This document shows, one piece after another, positions 49,354 through 58,659 of a stretch of 64,000 nucleotides of DNA. Each line of letters starts with the position of its first letter. Positions within the stretch are counted from its first letter, which is position 1. The DNA comes from Tetramitus jugosus (lineage: Eukaryota; Heterolobosea; Eutetramitea; Acrasida; Vahlkampfiidae), in contig OW569367.1 of assembly GCA_937625935.1 (NCBI GenBank), forward strand, positions 248,001-312,000. Direction: 5' to 3'. Under the pieces are notes generated by a model, which made no database searches, was not told where the DNA came from, and was given only the letters and a program-made list of their open reading frames with translations. The position numbers and the translations under genes were made by a program.

Positions 49354-49947
49354 CTATGTATGCTTTTCCTGTTGTTGTTTGAGGTAGTCTTCTCTTGTAA
49401 GTTCATACACAACCACTTTTTTGTCATCTTCCATTGAGAATCGATCGAGAAGGGTAAAACCAAAACGCTCCGACACAAGTGCTCTCGATCGTGCATTGGT
49501 CTCAAAGCAGTGAGCTTCAATGGCTTCCACCACCGCACTCTGCTCTGACGCGTCCTCTGCCTTCTTTAGGAATACGAGATCCAATACCATGGCAACAGTT
49601 GTTGAGACAATTCCCTTGCCTTCAAAGTCCTTATCAATGAAATATCCAATTTCATTATTTGGCTTCAATCCACAAAGACCAATGACACCATCAACGACGT
49701 GTGACGATTCAGGCAATTGATCCTTCTCTACAACCATAATAAAGTTGTTTGGACTTTGGATTCTCTGTATGAATGAGTCCACAAATGGTTGGTTGTCCTC
49801 AACGAATGCAGACTCAGGGTAGATGACTCCCACAGAGATATGCGCTCTATTGTTGCGCAGAAAGGCTTTGATTCCATTGGAGTGCTTCTCCCTGGACACT
49901 GTTTCACAACGCCAGGTGCAATGCTTGGTGGATAGTGTGAGTGACAT
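49354..49947 (-). CDS. GNAT family N-acetyltransferase
   Basis: A 197-residue acetyltransferase of the RimJ/RimL type. The core has ISVGVIYPE, then VVDGVIGLCGLKPNNEIGYFI, the acetyl-CoA loop DKDFEGKGIVSTTV (GxGxx form), and the family C-terminal block ETNARSRALVSERFGF. Length is normal for the single domain. The substrate cannot be told from sequence; this type can modify N-termini, amines or small molecules. A short linker EDASEQS near 130 is unique. No presequence. Confidence 0.88.
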   Translation of the reverse strand: MSLTLSTKHCTWRCETVSREKHSNGIKAFLRNNRAHISVGVIYPESAFVEDNQPFVDSFIQRIQSPNNFIMVVEKDQLPESSHVVDGVIGLCGLKPNNEIGYFIDKDFEGKGIVSTTVAMVLDLVFLKKAEDASEQSAVVEAIEAHCFETNARSRALVSERFGFTLLDRFSMEDDKKVVVYELTREDYLKQQQEKHT

Positions 49948-50435
49948 TTTGTTTCTTGGTGGCGTGAAGTTCCATTTCGGTTGTGAAATGATTCGGAGAA
50001 TTGTACTTTCAATTTAAGGTCATCAGTTTCGGATGATACAAACGAAAAGAGTGTACACGTCCTCATGCTTTATACTCATTGACGAACTAGGTGAGAAGAA
50101 TTTAACTTGGCAGTGGAAAAATAGAGAGAAGAACAGCCCCTCAGATCTGAACGGCAACAGGAAGCTTCCTTGCAATTTTCTCCTTGACATCAACATGCAA
50201 GTGGGCGAAAACTGTCAACAGAACATACTCATGTCCCCAGCCTATCTGGGACAGATCAGGGGCGCCGAAAGTACAAAGGAGCCGATCTCTCCCACGCTCT
50301 TCTGAAATTTATTACCTTAAAATGAAGGCATGGTATGCGGAGAAAATATTTCTTGGCGAAATTTTCCACAATAAACTTCCAGAATTTACTCGACAATCAA
50401 AGAAACGAAATAAAGCATACAACAACAGCAAAAAA
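49948..50435. other. Divergent intergenic region with a GC-rich patch and a hairpin
   Basis: 488 bases between the GNAT gene and the zinc-finger gene. A 90-codon plus-strand frame (50033-50305) has no motif. Bases about 50130-50310 are richer in G and C than their surroundings. Within this, 50232-50253 can fold into a stem of eight pairs with one bulged C (TGTCCCCAG, loop CCTAT, CTGGGACA). It might be an uncharacterised RNA or UTR structure. Confidence 0.35.
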
Positions 50436-51881
50436 ATGATACCCACACTTTCCTGTCCCAATCCACACTGTTCTCACTACGATCAACCTCTCACGACTCC
50501 ACTTATCGAACATTTCCACCCTATAGCTACCACTTCCACCTCCAGCCACAATCATCATCATCATCATCATCACCGGCTCGTCATCACCACAAGTTGTCCT
50601 CACTGTCATCAACAACTTGCTGCATGCGAAAATTGTCTTTGCTTAAACATGATTACCATACCAACTACTACTACTACGACTACAAGTACTACTACTACTA
50701 ATATAGAGATAACAACAACAACCAAAAATCATCTTCCATTCATCTACTGTACACAATGTGGTTACAACAACTTGTTGTGTCATCAATTGAGGCAATGTTT
50801 ATTTTCTTCTTCTTCAAAGAATTTTGAAGTCATCAACAACAACAACAACAACAATAGTAGTGATAATGATCATGTGATGATAAATGAAGAGAATGACGAG
50901 AATGATGAACAAGGCAACTCGTTATTTTCCAATCATTTCAACATTGTTCGTCTCGTTCAACGCATCATTCATGCACCACTGTACTTGCAACAAAAAATTG
51001 ACTTTTACAAGAACATTTCCACGCCAAACAATAGCAACAACAATAATCAAGATGACAACAATAATAGTAATAATAATAGTAATATTAGTAGTAGGAGTAA
51101 GCACTACAATGTTACAATGATAAAGTCGATATTATCGCGTCAATTGACACAATTATCGAATGAACAAGTGTTGAAAAACGATGTGTCAATGGTGTATCAA
51201 ATGTTTACGTGTAACGCAATGAACAAGAGCGAATTTTCAGAGTGTCACTTGCAAATGTTGAAGAGTTTGTATAATGATAATCATGTGAGTGACATGTTTA
51301 CGAGAGTTGAATTGTTTTTGAGTCGATTGGATGAGATTTTGGAACAAAAGAGACAATTGCGGTTGATGAGTGATGCATACTCGAATCATCAGGTACTGTT
51401 GAGTGAGAAAATGATGTCTACTGGGTACAGCAATCACGATAGAGAAGTCATTCGTGATTATGATGTGTCACGACGGCGGATGATGAACACGATAGAGCAA
51501 CAGAGCAAGGAGAGTAGGGCATTGGTGGGTCGATTATTAGAGAATCAAATGGAAGAACATCGACAGAGATATGAGACACTGATTGAACCACATTTAGAGC
51601 TGTTGGTACAGGTGAATTTAATGTTGACAGATTTGTTGAATCAATTGACGGAATTGTTGCATGATATGAGAGTGAGTCCGGTCAATCAAGCGACATCAGA
51701 TTTGTTGCTGTTGAATCCAAATGCAGATCCGTTTGCTGCAATCGATTCATCATCCACTCCATTACTGATGCCCAATGTCAAGAATGATGGCCATGAGAGG
51801 CAACAAACTGAAATGAGGTTACTTAAGAACAAGATTCTCCTCTTTCGTAGGTTAGGAAAACAACTAAGTATAATTGTGTAG
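50436..51881 (+). CDS. Multi-CxxC protein with His-rich and Asn-rich tracts, unknown
   Basis: A 481-residue protein from the ATG at 50436 (MIPTLSCPNPHCSHYD). The frame is open 84 codons further, but that part shows no protein-like features. The N-terminal third has Cys pairs CPNPHC, CPHCHQQLAACENC and YCTQCG, likely zinc sites, with a His-run (HNHHHHHHH) and a Thr-run between. Residues about 145-230 are Asn/Asp-rich. The C-terminal 270 residues are helical and charged (SRLDEILEQKRQLRLM, LLVQVNLMLTDLLNQLTELL). No family recognised. A poly(A) signal AATAAA lies at 51931-51936. Confidence 0.7.
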   Translation: MIPTLSCPNPHCSHYDQPLTTPLIEHFHPIATTSTSSHNHHHHHHHRLVITTSCPHCHQQLAACENCLCLNMITIPTTTTTTTSTTTTNIEITTTTKNHLPFIYCTQCGYNNLLCHQLRQCLFSSSSKNFEVINNNNNNNSSDNDHVMINEENDENDEQGNSLFSNHFNIVRLVQRIIHAPLYLQQKIDFYKNISTPNNSNNNNQDDNNNSNNNSNISSRSKHYNVTMIKSILSRQLTQLSNEQVLKNDVSMVYQMFTCNAMNKSEFSECHLQMLKSLYNDNHVSDMFTRVELFLSRLDEILEQKRQLRLMSDAYSNHQVLLSEKMMSTGYSNHDREVIRDYDVSRRRMMNTIEQQSKESRALVGRLLENQMEEHRQRYETLIEPHLELLVQVNLMLTDLLNQLTELLHDMRVSPVNQATSDLLLLNPNADPFAAIDSSSTPLLMPNVKNDGHERQQTEMRLLKNKILLFRRLGKQLSIIV

Positions 51882-52092
51882 TGATTAGCGTATCAACGAA
51901 CGATTTAATAATTCTGTGATCGTTGTTGTAAATAAACTCGTGGAATTTACATTCCATAATGTAAAACAGTCGAACAATCTGTCAGTGTGATGATTTGATA
52001 ACTGCCACCTCGATTCTTTATCGAGTATCAGAATGTCTCATTCTCAGTTTGCTTGTCTCGGTTGGACCTGTCTTCCAATCTCTTTTTTGTCT

Positions 52093-53841
52093 TTACCGAT
52101 TGCTTCCCATCAGTAGTAAGCTTTCTGATTCTTCTGTACTACTCAGTATCCGCTTCATTTTGTCATAGCTGAAACATCGAAGGAAAGGATATGCTTCATA
52201 GATCAAATAGGACTTGAACGTTTGATACATGACAGAAAGAGCAATCAAAAATATCGATATGCTGAGCAATTGGAAATTGATGGTTCGATAGATGATTCCA
52301 AATGTGGGACCAGCCTTCCTTGCCCACTCTATAATCACAAACACCATTTGAAAGTCGACCAACAACAACAGAACAATCACAACAGCTGCAAATCTCGTAA
52401 ATTTGACCTCGAATAATCCCATTTTTCTACTCTCTCGCATCTTCAAATACAATTTGGTTCCATAAGTTGCATAAACAACTGCCAATATACTCGTTGATAT
52501 GCATGTCGCAGGGAAATAAATAGTGTTGACCCACTTGTTGTACTTGAACGCGGAGATCAACGAAAACAATGGTATCGCAAACAAAAGTGTAAACACGATA
52601 TAGATGAGCGATAGAACGATTTTGAGATCAAGTGGCATATGATCCTCCATTACCTCCTGTTTGCTGATGCTGTTCGCAATTCGCATCACATGCATCCAAA
52701 TCGTACAAAGCGTAAACAGTGCCAGCAAGATCCAAACAAATCCCGTCGCTCTAAAGAATCCATCTCCAATCACAAACCTTCGATATCGGTTCACCCTTGA
52801 CACAGGATACTGGACAATATTCTCAGCGGCAGAGAACAGAAAATACATTTCCATAAATACAGTAATCAGCACATAGGTATCTGCATACGTGTAGAAAATA
52901 TAGGACACCCTATTTCTAAAGGACCTCTCGCTAATCACTTCCCAATTGCGAATCAAATTCTTTGTTCGAATCGTGCAGAACGGCACAATATAAAACAGGA
53001 AATTAATAAGTGCCATCAATATCATTACACTGGACATGAAAAAGGGATAAACATCCGTTACAATCGGTTGCAAAATCAGTGAAAACGCATCACACTTGTA
53101 CGCAAATGTTCCTCCATTGCAATGACACATGTAGGGCATTGGATAAGAGCTCACAGACAATCGATCAAACACCAATGGAAGACCCTTTGTGATACCCTTA
53201 CAATAATTTTGTGAACTGGGAAACTCTGCCCAACCGTGACACGTTCCATTGGCCACTCTCCGATGAAACGACTCAAAATCAGGTCTCTTACAGTACTGAC
53301 AATAATTTCTCAAACGAGTAATTGCCTTGTCCTTTTCACTAGTCACTGGATCATCATCCATAGCAGTAGATCCATTCACAGAAGAGCACCAAAACTGTTC
53401 ACAGGAGGAGATTTGGTAATGAGCCATAATTTCGTTGATTTCACCTTGATTGCACACATTGTACCACTTGGAATCAAAAAAGTATTGATAAACAACATAA
53501 TAGCTATCATCATTCAATGTGCCATTTTTGGTCTTGTTGTTGTTATCATCGTCATCATACTTGTCGAGTATGTAGGGACGAAACGAGACACCAGAAGAGT
53601 GTAGCATCGAAAGGCTTTGACACGCAGTCACCGTGTAGTTTTGGTGTGGCGAGTAATTGGAGCAGTTGGTCCATTTTGGTAGCTCAGCTTTCAGAGCTGG
53701 ATGCAGCACGCTGATCGGAAAATTTATCGTAAATTTGGGTTCCACCGATTTTGGCGCCAAAAGCAGTGACAGTAGGAGAATTAGAAGGAACGAGAAGGAA
53801 CGCAGATGAAAATTCGGGTATAGACGGGTATGGTGTGCCAT
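52093..53841 (-). CDS. Orphan seven-TM protein with signal peptide and Cys-rich ectodomain
   Basis: A 582-residue protein. A hydrophobic signal peptide (FSFLLILLLSLLLAP, residues 16-30) is followed by an ectodomain to about residue 262 with 12 Cys and several N-glycosylation sites (NCS, NYT, NGT, NGS). Seven membrane spans follow: about 264-289, 317-341, 365-388, 408-430, 437-462, 483-507 and 514-539. The cytosolic tail is about 40 residues. The layout is that of a receptor with an extracellular ligand domain, such as a GPCR, but no family motif was recognised, so ligand and coupling are unknown. It starts only 17 bases from an opposite-strand candidate ORF. Confidence 0.85.
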   Translation of the reverse strand: MAHHTRLYPNFHLRSFSFLLILLLSLLLAPKSVEPKFTINFPISVLHPALKAELPKWTNCSNYSPHQNYTVTACQSLSMLHSSGVSFRPYILDKYDDDDNNNKTKNGTLNDDSYYVVYQYFFDSKWYNVCNQGEINEIMAHYQISSCEQFWCSSVNGSTAMDDDPVTSEKDKAITRLRNYCQYCKRPDFESFHRRVANGTCHGWAEFPSSQNYCKGITKGLPLVFDRLSVSSYPMPYMCHCNGGTFAYKCDAFSLILQPIVTDVYPFFMSSVMILMALINFLFYIVPFCTIRTKNLIRNWEVISERSFRNRVSYIFYTYADTYVLITVFMEMYFLFSAAENIVQYPVSRVNRYRRFVIGDGFFRATGFVWILLALFTLCTIWMHVMRIANSISKQEVMEDHMPLDLKIVLSLIYIVFTLLFAIPLFSLISAFKYNKWVNTIYFPATCISTSILAVVYATYGTKLYLKMRESRKMGLFEVKFTRFAAVVIVLLLLVDFQMVFVIIEWARKAGPTFGIIYRTINFQLLSISIFLIALSVMYQTFKSYLIYEAYPFLRCFSYDKMKRILSSTEESESLLLMGSNR

Positions 53842-53858
53842 CTTTTTGGCTTTCTTTT

Positions 53859-54254
53859 ATGTGTTGCTTTCTGAGATCGTTCAATCCCTTCTTCTTCGTT
53901 GTTTTTTGTTCTTCAATTACAGAAATTCCCGCTTCCAATGTGTGGAATTTTTTTTCGCGAATTACCCACATACTCCGCACCAGCACAGTAATTTGCCCAG
54001 ATACGGATGATGTGACATCAATCACTCTTAAGATTTGGAGACAGACTTCTGGAGCTTGGAGTATGAATGGTTCTTGGTTCATGACAGTCTCAGATAACCA
54101 TACTCACTTCAACTTGTGGCACGGAATAATTTTGTTTTCGGCGTCTAACTTTCCATACACGGAGTATGTCACCTCCACGTTGCTTCTCAACAGCACCCTC
54201 CAAACTGAATCAAAAATTATCGAAAACAAGCACAATCTCCCCCTTTTGAAATAA
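53859..54254 (+). CDS. Candidate small secreted protein in a divergent promoter
   Basis: A 131-residue frame from an ATG at 53859 (MCCFLRSFNPFFFVVFCSS, a signal-peptide-like start), followed by a soluble stretch with three N-glycosylation sites (NGS, NHT, NST). It ends in TAA that overlaps an AATAAA. Against it: it starts 17 bases from the seven-TM gene and ends 13 bases before the TPR gene, so it fills the whole region expected to hold two promoters. The minus strand of the same region also reads partly protein-like, so a non-coding origin or an antisense relic is possible. No homologue is known to me. Confidence 0.35.
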   Translation: MCCFLRSFNPFFFVVFCSSITEIPASNVWNFFSRITHILRTSTVICPDTDDVTSITLKIWRQTSGAWSMNGSWFMTVSDNHTHFNLWHGIILFSASNFPYTEYVTSTLLLNSTLQTESKIIENKHNLPLLK

Positions 54255-54267
54255 AACTTGCAATCCT

Positions 54268-55506
54268 ATGGTACCCACTCAATTCGCCCTAAACAACAAG
54301 AAACGAAGCTTTCAAAAAGATTACCAAGAAACAAGCCTCCACGGAATTGAACAAGATGAAGACACTGTCAATGACCAGAAACCATCTGCTACTCATCCAA
54401 GTAAACGCCTCAAATTTCCCACATATCCCCAGTATCATCAAAGCCAAACATTGTCTTCTTCACTTGAAAACCTGTGGCAGAAACAAGTACAGATATCAGA
54501 ACATACGAAACGTTATTGTGAGAGCTTAATGTTGATGTTACGGCCTTATTCTGCCACAAAAATATCATTGGATGATACTCAATTGGCAATGATGGATTTG
54601 TGGGACAATGTGTTCGATGAGCAAGTGCAACAATTGGTGATACGCGAGTTGACAGAGATTAGTTCTCTGTTTTCAACAACAAGTAACAGTCATTCGAGTG
54701 AAGGTCCATTTGGTAATCACAAGGAAGAGAGTGATGTGATTGATAAGGATTCTATGGAACATGTCATATTGAAGCACTTTTATCACTATTGTCTTAATCG
54801 ATCTCGTTGGGACTTTACTCAAGAGTTATGCGATTGTATAGAGTCTGGGATTCAGAGCTTGATTCACTTGATGAACAATGCACAGCGGTATGGATATGAT
54901 ATTTGTGTTACGCATTGGATATCAAAGAACAATGAGACACATAGTAAGAATAGTCAGTCTCGGTCATCCATAGGGTGCCAAGATACGATTTCAATTGATA
55001 TGAATCGATACATTGCCGCCTTGTACAATTGGTTGGGATTTGTTCATAATGGAAGAGAATGTTTCTCGCAGGCGATACAAGAATTGAACACTGCACTACT
55101 ATACCAACCAGATTATTTGGTTGCACGAACGAATCGTGCCTATTCGTTGAGACGATTGAATCAAAAGGATGTCGCTCTAAGTGAATTCAGTGCGTTGATT
55201 GAAGCCAGGCCTGATTATGCTGAATTTTATATTGATAGAGGTGATTTGTATGAGGAGAAGGGACTATTAGAACGAGCCATTACAGATTATTCGCTAGCAA
55301 TCTCTTTGGGTACGAGGAACCCTTTGGTACATCACAACAGATCTGTTGCTTTTGTTCAAATGGGACTCTGGGTTCGGTCATTGCCAGATGCGAGCCTAGC
55401 TCGATCCATGGACCCTTCAGAGGATGAATACATGGACACATATGATGATATTGTGACTCATTTGAAGAACTCTTGTCAAGACAGTTTGTTCTCGTCTGCT
55501 TCGTGA
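54268..55506 (+). CDS. TPR repeat protein
   Basis: A 412-residue protein. The first 240 residues are polar and helical with no known domain. From about 250 to 400 there are three to four tetratricopeptide repeats: YNWLGFVHNGRECFSQAIQE, ALLYQPDYLVARTNRAYSLR, ARPDYAEFYIDRGDLYEEKG and AITDYSLAISLGTRNPLVHH. These are the usual W/L/G-Y-A-F-A-P pattern. TPR arrays bind partner proteins, and no partner is seen here. The leader before the ATG at 54268 is not A-rich, so an upstream start or exon cannot be excluded. Confidence 0.85.
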   Translation: MVPTQFALNNKKRSFQKDYQETSLHGIEQDEDTVNDQKPSATHPSKRLKFPTYPQYHQSQTLSSSLENLWQKQVQISEHTKRYCESLMLMLRPYSATKISLDDTQLAMMDLWDNVFDEQVQQLVIRELTEISSLFSTTSNSHSSEGPFGNHKEESDVIDKDSMEHVILKHFYHYCLNRSRWDFTQELCDCIESGIQSLIHLMNNAQRYGYDICVTHWISKNNETHSKNSQSRSSIGCQDTISIDMNRYIAALYNWLGFVHNGRECFSQAIQELNTALLYQPDYLVARTNRAYSLRRLNQKDVALSEFSALIEARPDYAEFYIDRGDLYEEKGLLERAITDYSLAISLGTRNPLVHHNRSVAFVQMGLWVRSLPDASLARSMDPSEDEYMDTYDDIVTHLKNSCQDSLFSSAS

Positions 55507-55656
55507 GATCAGATAGATACTTTGATATTGTATCAGAATGATAACGATGTCATGAATGGTCTTTCAAGTAAGAAGATATATTTAGAATCTTTGTGGTGTC
55601 TTCAATGCGACTCGTTGTGTGACGCTCAACGACCGATCAGATAAAACGAAGCAACA

Positions 55657-55884
55657 ATGAATCCATTTGACAAACCACTGCTCAACTGGGAAGGTAACGA
55701 AGATGAACACGAGGAATGGGTTCATGAGGAAGAAGGCAATGAACCCGTGAAGAAAATTGAAGAAACAGAAGATAAAGCCGATGAGTCTCAATTTACGACT
55801 GGTCATGGCCACTCTACTCATTACAAGGTGTTGGATCAACCGATCGAACACGAGAAGGAAGATGAATCAAAGCAACTGTTATAA
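55657..55884 (+). CDS. Small acidic protein, unknown
   Basis: A 75-residue protein starting MNPFDKPLLNWEGNEDEHEE, after an A-rich leader (ACAACAATG context). About a third of residues are Asp or Glu, with several His. No membrane span or signal peptide. The end DESKQLL is polar. The opposite strand has a 89-codon hydrophobic frame (55851-55582), which is the expected mirror of an acidic sequence and is less likely real. No family recognised. Confidence 0.5.
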   Translation: MNPFDKPLLNWEGNEDEHEEWVHEEEGNEPVKKIEETEDKADESQFTTGHGHSTHYKVLDQPIEHEKEDESKQLL

Positions 55885-56161
55885 CAAACAGTGCTGCCTT
55901 TCCTTGTAATTACATAAACGATCATATTGTCGTCGCACCCAGACGTTCCTCAAGTGAATATCTTGTCGTGTGCTCAATTATTTTTAGATATTTCACGTTG
56001 TATCCTTATTATCGGAATCGATTGAAAACTCCTGAGGACTGAAGCACACGCATTGAAAAGCAAATAAAACAACATCTCTCGCTCTGAGCTTTTGAATAGA
56101 AAACACGTAAAAGATCGTCCAACTATTTTGTTAATCGAGAGTTATTTTCCATTTGGTATCC

Positions 56162-57183
56162 ATGAATCAAACAACTATCAATGCAATATCCGGAGCAATT
56201 AGTGGAATAGTGGTCAGTGCGACCATGTCACCCCTGGATGTCGTGAAAACAAGGTTGCAAGTCTCAAGACTACCCAGGAACGAAGTTTCCCAGCGTTTGC
56301 CCGCCATAATGAAGGAAATGTACAGAGAAGAAGGACTTCGGGCATTTTACAAGGGAATGGGAACTACGATGATGGGTTATGCTCCTTCATGGGCTATCTA
56401 CTTTGTAACATACCAACACGCCCGATCATCTTTCAGCAAGTACATTCAAAGTATGTCTCGATCGATTTTTCAACAACAAAACTAATCTTTCTTCGCAATG
56501 TCACTAATTTCTCATACTTTGTCACTTTAGATGAAAATTTGGCCAACGTTGCTAGCTCGATAACTGCAGGTGCCGTCAATAACGTATTCACAGCTCCCAT
56601 CTGGACCATCAGAACGAGAATGCAAACACAAATCGATCATTCACGGTACAAGAATTCTTTTGACGCCCTGTCTAAGGTCATACGAACAGAGGGTGTAGCT
56701 GCGCTGTACAGAGGCCTTATGCCATCTATGATTGGCCTTGTGCATGTGGCCATTCAATTTCCCCTATATGAGAAATTTAAGAAAGATTTGAGTAGGAGAA
56801 AAGCTGCAGCCTCCAGTGACAACACTCTTCCACATCATGACGATAATAACCTAGCACCACATGATATACTCTTGGCTTCTTCCACCTCTAAAATAGTGGC
56901 AAGCGTGGCGGCCTATCCGCACGAAGTACTGCGCTCCAGATTACAAGATTATTCAAGAAACCTTCAAATGTCCGGAGCTCGGCCTTACAATAACATGCTA
57001 GATGCCATGTCAAGTATACTTAAACAGGAAGGAATCAGAGGATTCTATCGAGGCCTGAACACTAACTTGATTCGAACTGTTCCTGCAGCAGTCATCACAT
57101 TGACAACATTCGAAATGAGTGCCAAGTTTCTGAAGAAGACTCGAGGAGTAGTGGAGCAATCTGGCGAGGCCCAGCATGCTTGA
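56162..57183 (+). CDS. Mitochondrial carrier (SLC25), NAD/folate/pyrimidine-nucleotide branch, two exons
   Basis: Exon 1 is 56162-56450 and exon 2 is 56531-57183, 313 residues. The intron (80 bases) has donor GTATGT and acceptor TTTAG and splits an Asn codon. The open frame before the ATG starts at TTG and is not used. Three repeats carry the carrier signature: SPLDVVKTRLQ, APIWTIRTRMQ and YPHEVLRSRLQ. The middle repeat's PxW..R..M and the GTTMMGYAPSWAIYF region recall the SLC25A32/33/36 and yeast Ndt1 branch that moves NAD+, folate or pyrimidine nucleotides. The exact substrate is not resolved. It lies directly upstream of the ADP/ATP carrier, same strand. Confidence 0.88.
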
Positions 57184-57453
57184 ACAACAAGAGCAAATTC
57201 CAGACAGAATTGAGGACAGCCCGCAAGGAGATACCCTGCTTAGATTTCTTTTTCGGAACGAAAATTGTTGATAGAAAACTCCTATTGTCCCCTCCAGGAA
57301 ACTCCTACAAAAACGGCTCGGTCAACCAGGATTTTTTTCACACGCCCTTCAGAGCTCCGTTGGTGCGTGTAAACTTTTCAGATCTTCCCAGTGCCGTTGC
57401 TCAAGAAACAAACAAACTCACTTCAACAACAACTTAAACAAAAAGTCATAAAA

Positions 57454-58383
57454 ATGTCTGAATCCCAAAGACCTAGCCCTCTTGTTTCTTTCCTTACCGA
57501 TTTGGCTGCTGGTGGTGTCGCCGGTGGTGTCTCCAAGACTGTTGTCGCTCCAATTGAGAGAGTCAAGCTCTTGTTGCAAGTTCAAGCTGCTTCTACTCAA
57601 ATTGCAAAGGACCAACAATACAAGGGTATTATTGACTGCTTCAGCAGAGTTTCCAAGGAACAAGGTGTTGCTTCCTTGTGGAGAGGTAACTTGGCTAACG
57701 TCATCAGATACTTCCCAACTCAAGCTTTGAACTTTGCCTTCAAGGACAAGTACAAGAAGCTTTTCGTTAGACATAACCCAAAGACTGACTTCTGGAAGTT
57801 CTTTGCTGGAAATTTGGCTTCTGGTGGTGCTGCTGGTGCAACCTCTTTGATGTTCGTCTACCCATTGGATTTCGCTAGAACTAGATTGGGTGCTGATGTC
57901 GGTAAGGGTGATGCCAGACAATTCACTGGTCTTGGTAACTGTATCTCCACCATCTACAAGTCTGATGGTGCTAAGGGATTGTACCAAGGATTCGGTGTCT
58001 CTGTTGGAGGTATCATTGTCTACAGAGCTGCTTTCTTCGGTGGTTATGATACTGCCAAGCAAGTCTTGTTGAAGGACCCAAAGAACTCTCCATTCTGGCA
58101 AAACTGGATGGTCGCTCAAGTCGTTACAACTGCTGCTGGTGTCATTTCTTATCCATTCGACACTGTCAGAAGAAGAATGATGATGCAAGCCGGTCGTGGT
58201 GAGATTATGTACACCAGCACCTTTGACTGCTGGAAGAAGATTGCTGCCGCTGAAGGTCCAAAGGGTTTCTTCAAGGGTGCCTTGTCCAACGCTATCAGAG
58301 GATCTGGTGGTGCTATTGTCTTGGTCTTGTATGACGAAATCCAAAAGGCTATGGGCTTCGAAGGTGGTGCTGGTGGCGAATAA
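57454..58383 (+). CDS. Mitochondrial ADP/ATP carrier
   Basis: A 309-residue adenine nucleotide translocase that exchanges ATP for ADP across the inner mitochondrial membrane. It has three carrier repeats ([22 protein letters not shown] and [13 protein letters not shown]), and the RRRMMM hexapeptide is the diagnostic ADP/ATP signature. The frame is open to 57391, but the ATG at 57454 after an A-rich leader fits family length. Strong bias for a few codons (TTG, GCT, GTC) fits very high expression. No N-terminal presequence, as usual for carriers. Confidence 0.97.
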   Translation: MSESQRPSPLVSFLTDLAAGGVAGGVSKTVVAPIERVKLLLQVQAASTQIAKDQQYKGIIDCFSRVSKEQGVASLWRGNLANVIRYFPTQALNFAFKDKYKKLFVRHNPKTDFWKFFAGNLASGGAAGATSLMFVYPLDFARTRLGADVGKGDARQFTGLGNCISTIYKSDGAKGLYQGFGVSVGGIIVYRAAFFGGYDTAKQVLLKDPKNSPFWQNWMVAQVVTTAAGVISYPFDTVRRRMMMQAGRGEIMYTSTFDCWKKIAAAEGPKGFFKGALSNAIRGSGGAIVLVLYDEIQKAMGFEGGAGGE

Positions 58384-58435
58384 GCGCTCAAACACTCGGG
58401 TTATAAATGTTTTTTTATCTAAAAGTTGGTGCTGT

Positions 58436-58573
58436 TTATTTTCTTGTCTTGATGTATAGTTCATCATAGGTTGTCCCTGGGTCAATCTTTCGCACAAAAA
58501 TCAAGTCCTTCAACTCGGTCATGAAAGCAAATAGAGTCACAAAGAGTAGCAGAAGGATCTGCAAACGTGTCAT
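58436..58573 (-). CDS. Candidate small single-span membrane protein
   Basis: A 45-residue minus-strand frame starting MTRLQILLLLFVTLFAFMTE, one membrane span or signal anchor, then a charged tail DLIFVRKIDPGTTYDELYIK. An upstream frame to 58639 is open but the ATG at 58573 follows an A-rich leader. The gap to the next start (58660, plus) is 86 bases, and to the ADP/ATP carrier stop 52 bases. It could be a respiratory-complex small subunit or a micropeptide; nothing more can be said from sequence. Confidence 0.45.
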   Translation of the reverse strand: MTRLQILLLLFVTLFAFMTELKDLIFVRKIDPGTTYDELYIKTRK

Positions 58574-58659
58574 TAGAAATTGATCTTCTCTTTTTTTTGT
58601 TCTTATCCAAGGCAAAGAACTAACAAGTAAGAGAAACAATTCATTGCAAAGTAAATATA

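Noticed and set aside
50033-50305. 90-codon plus-strand frame before the zinc-type gene
   Set aside because: No motif, no good start context, and it sits in a divergent promoter region.
55582-55851. Hydrophobic 89-codon minus-strand frame
   Set aside because: Acidic GAA/GAT codons on one strand give TTC/ATC codons on the other, so the hydrophobic frame is an expected shadow of the small acidic gene.
57418-58497. 359-codon minus-strand frame opposite the ADP/ATP carrier
   Set aside because: It is the mirror of a strongly codon-biased real gene. Its Ser/Thr/Asp-rich translation has no motif, while the plus strand has all carrier signatures.
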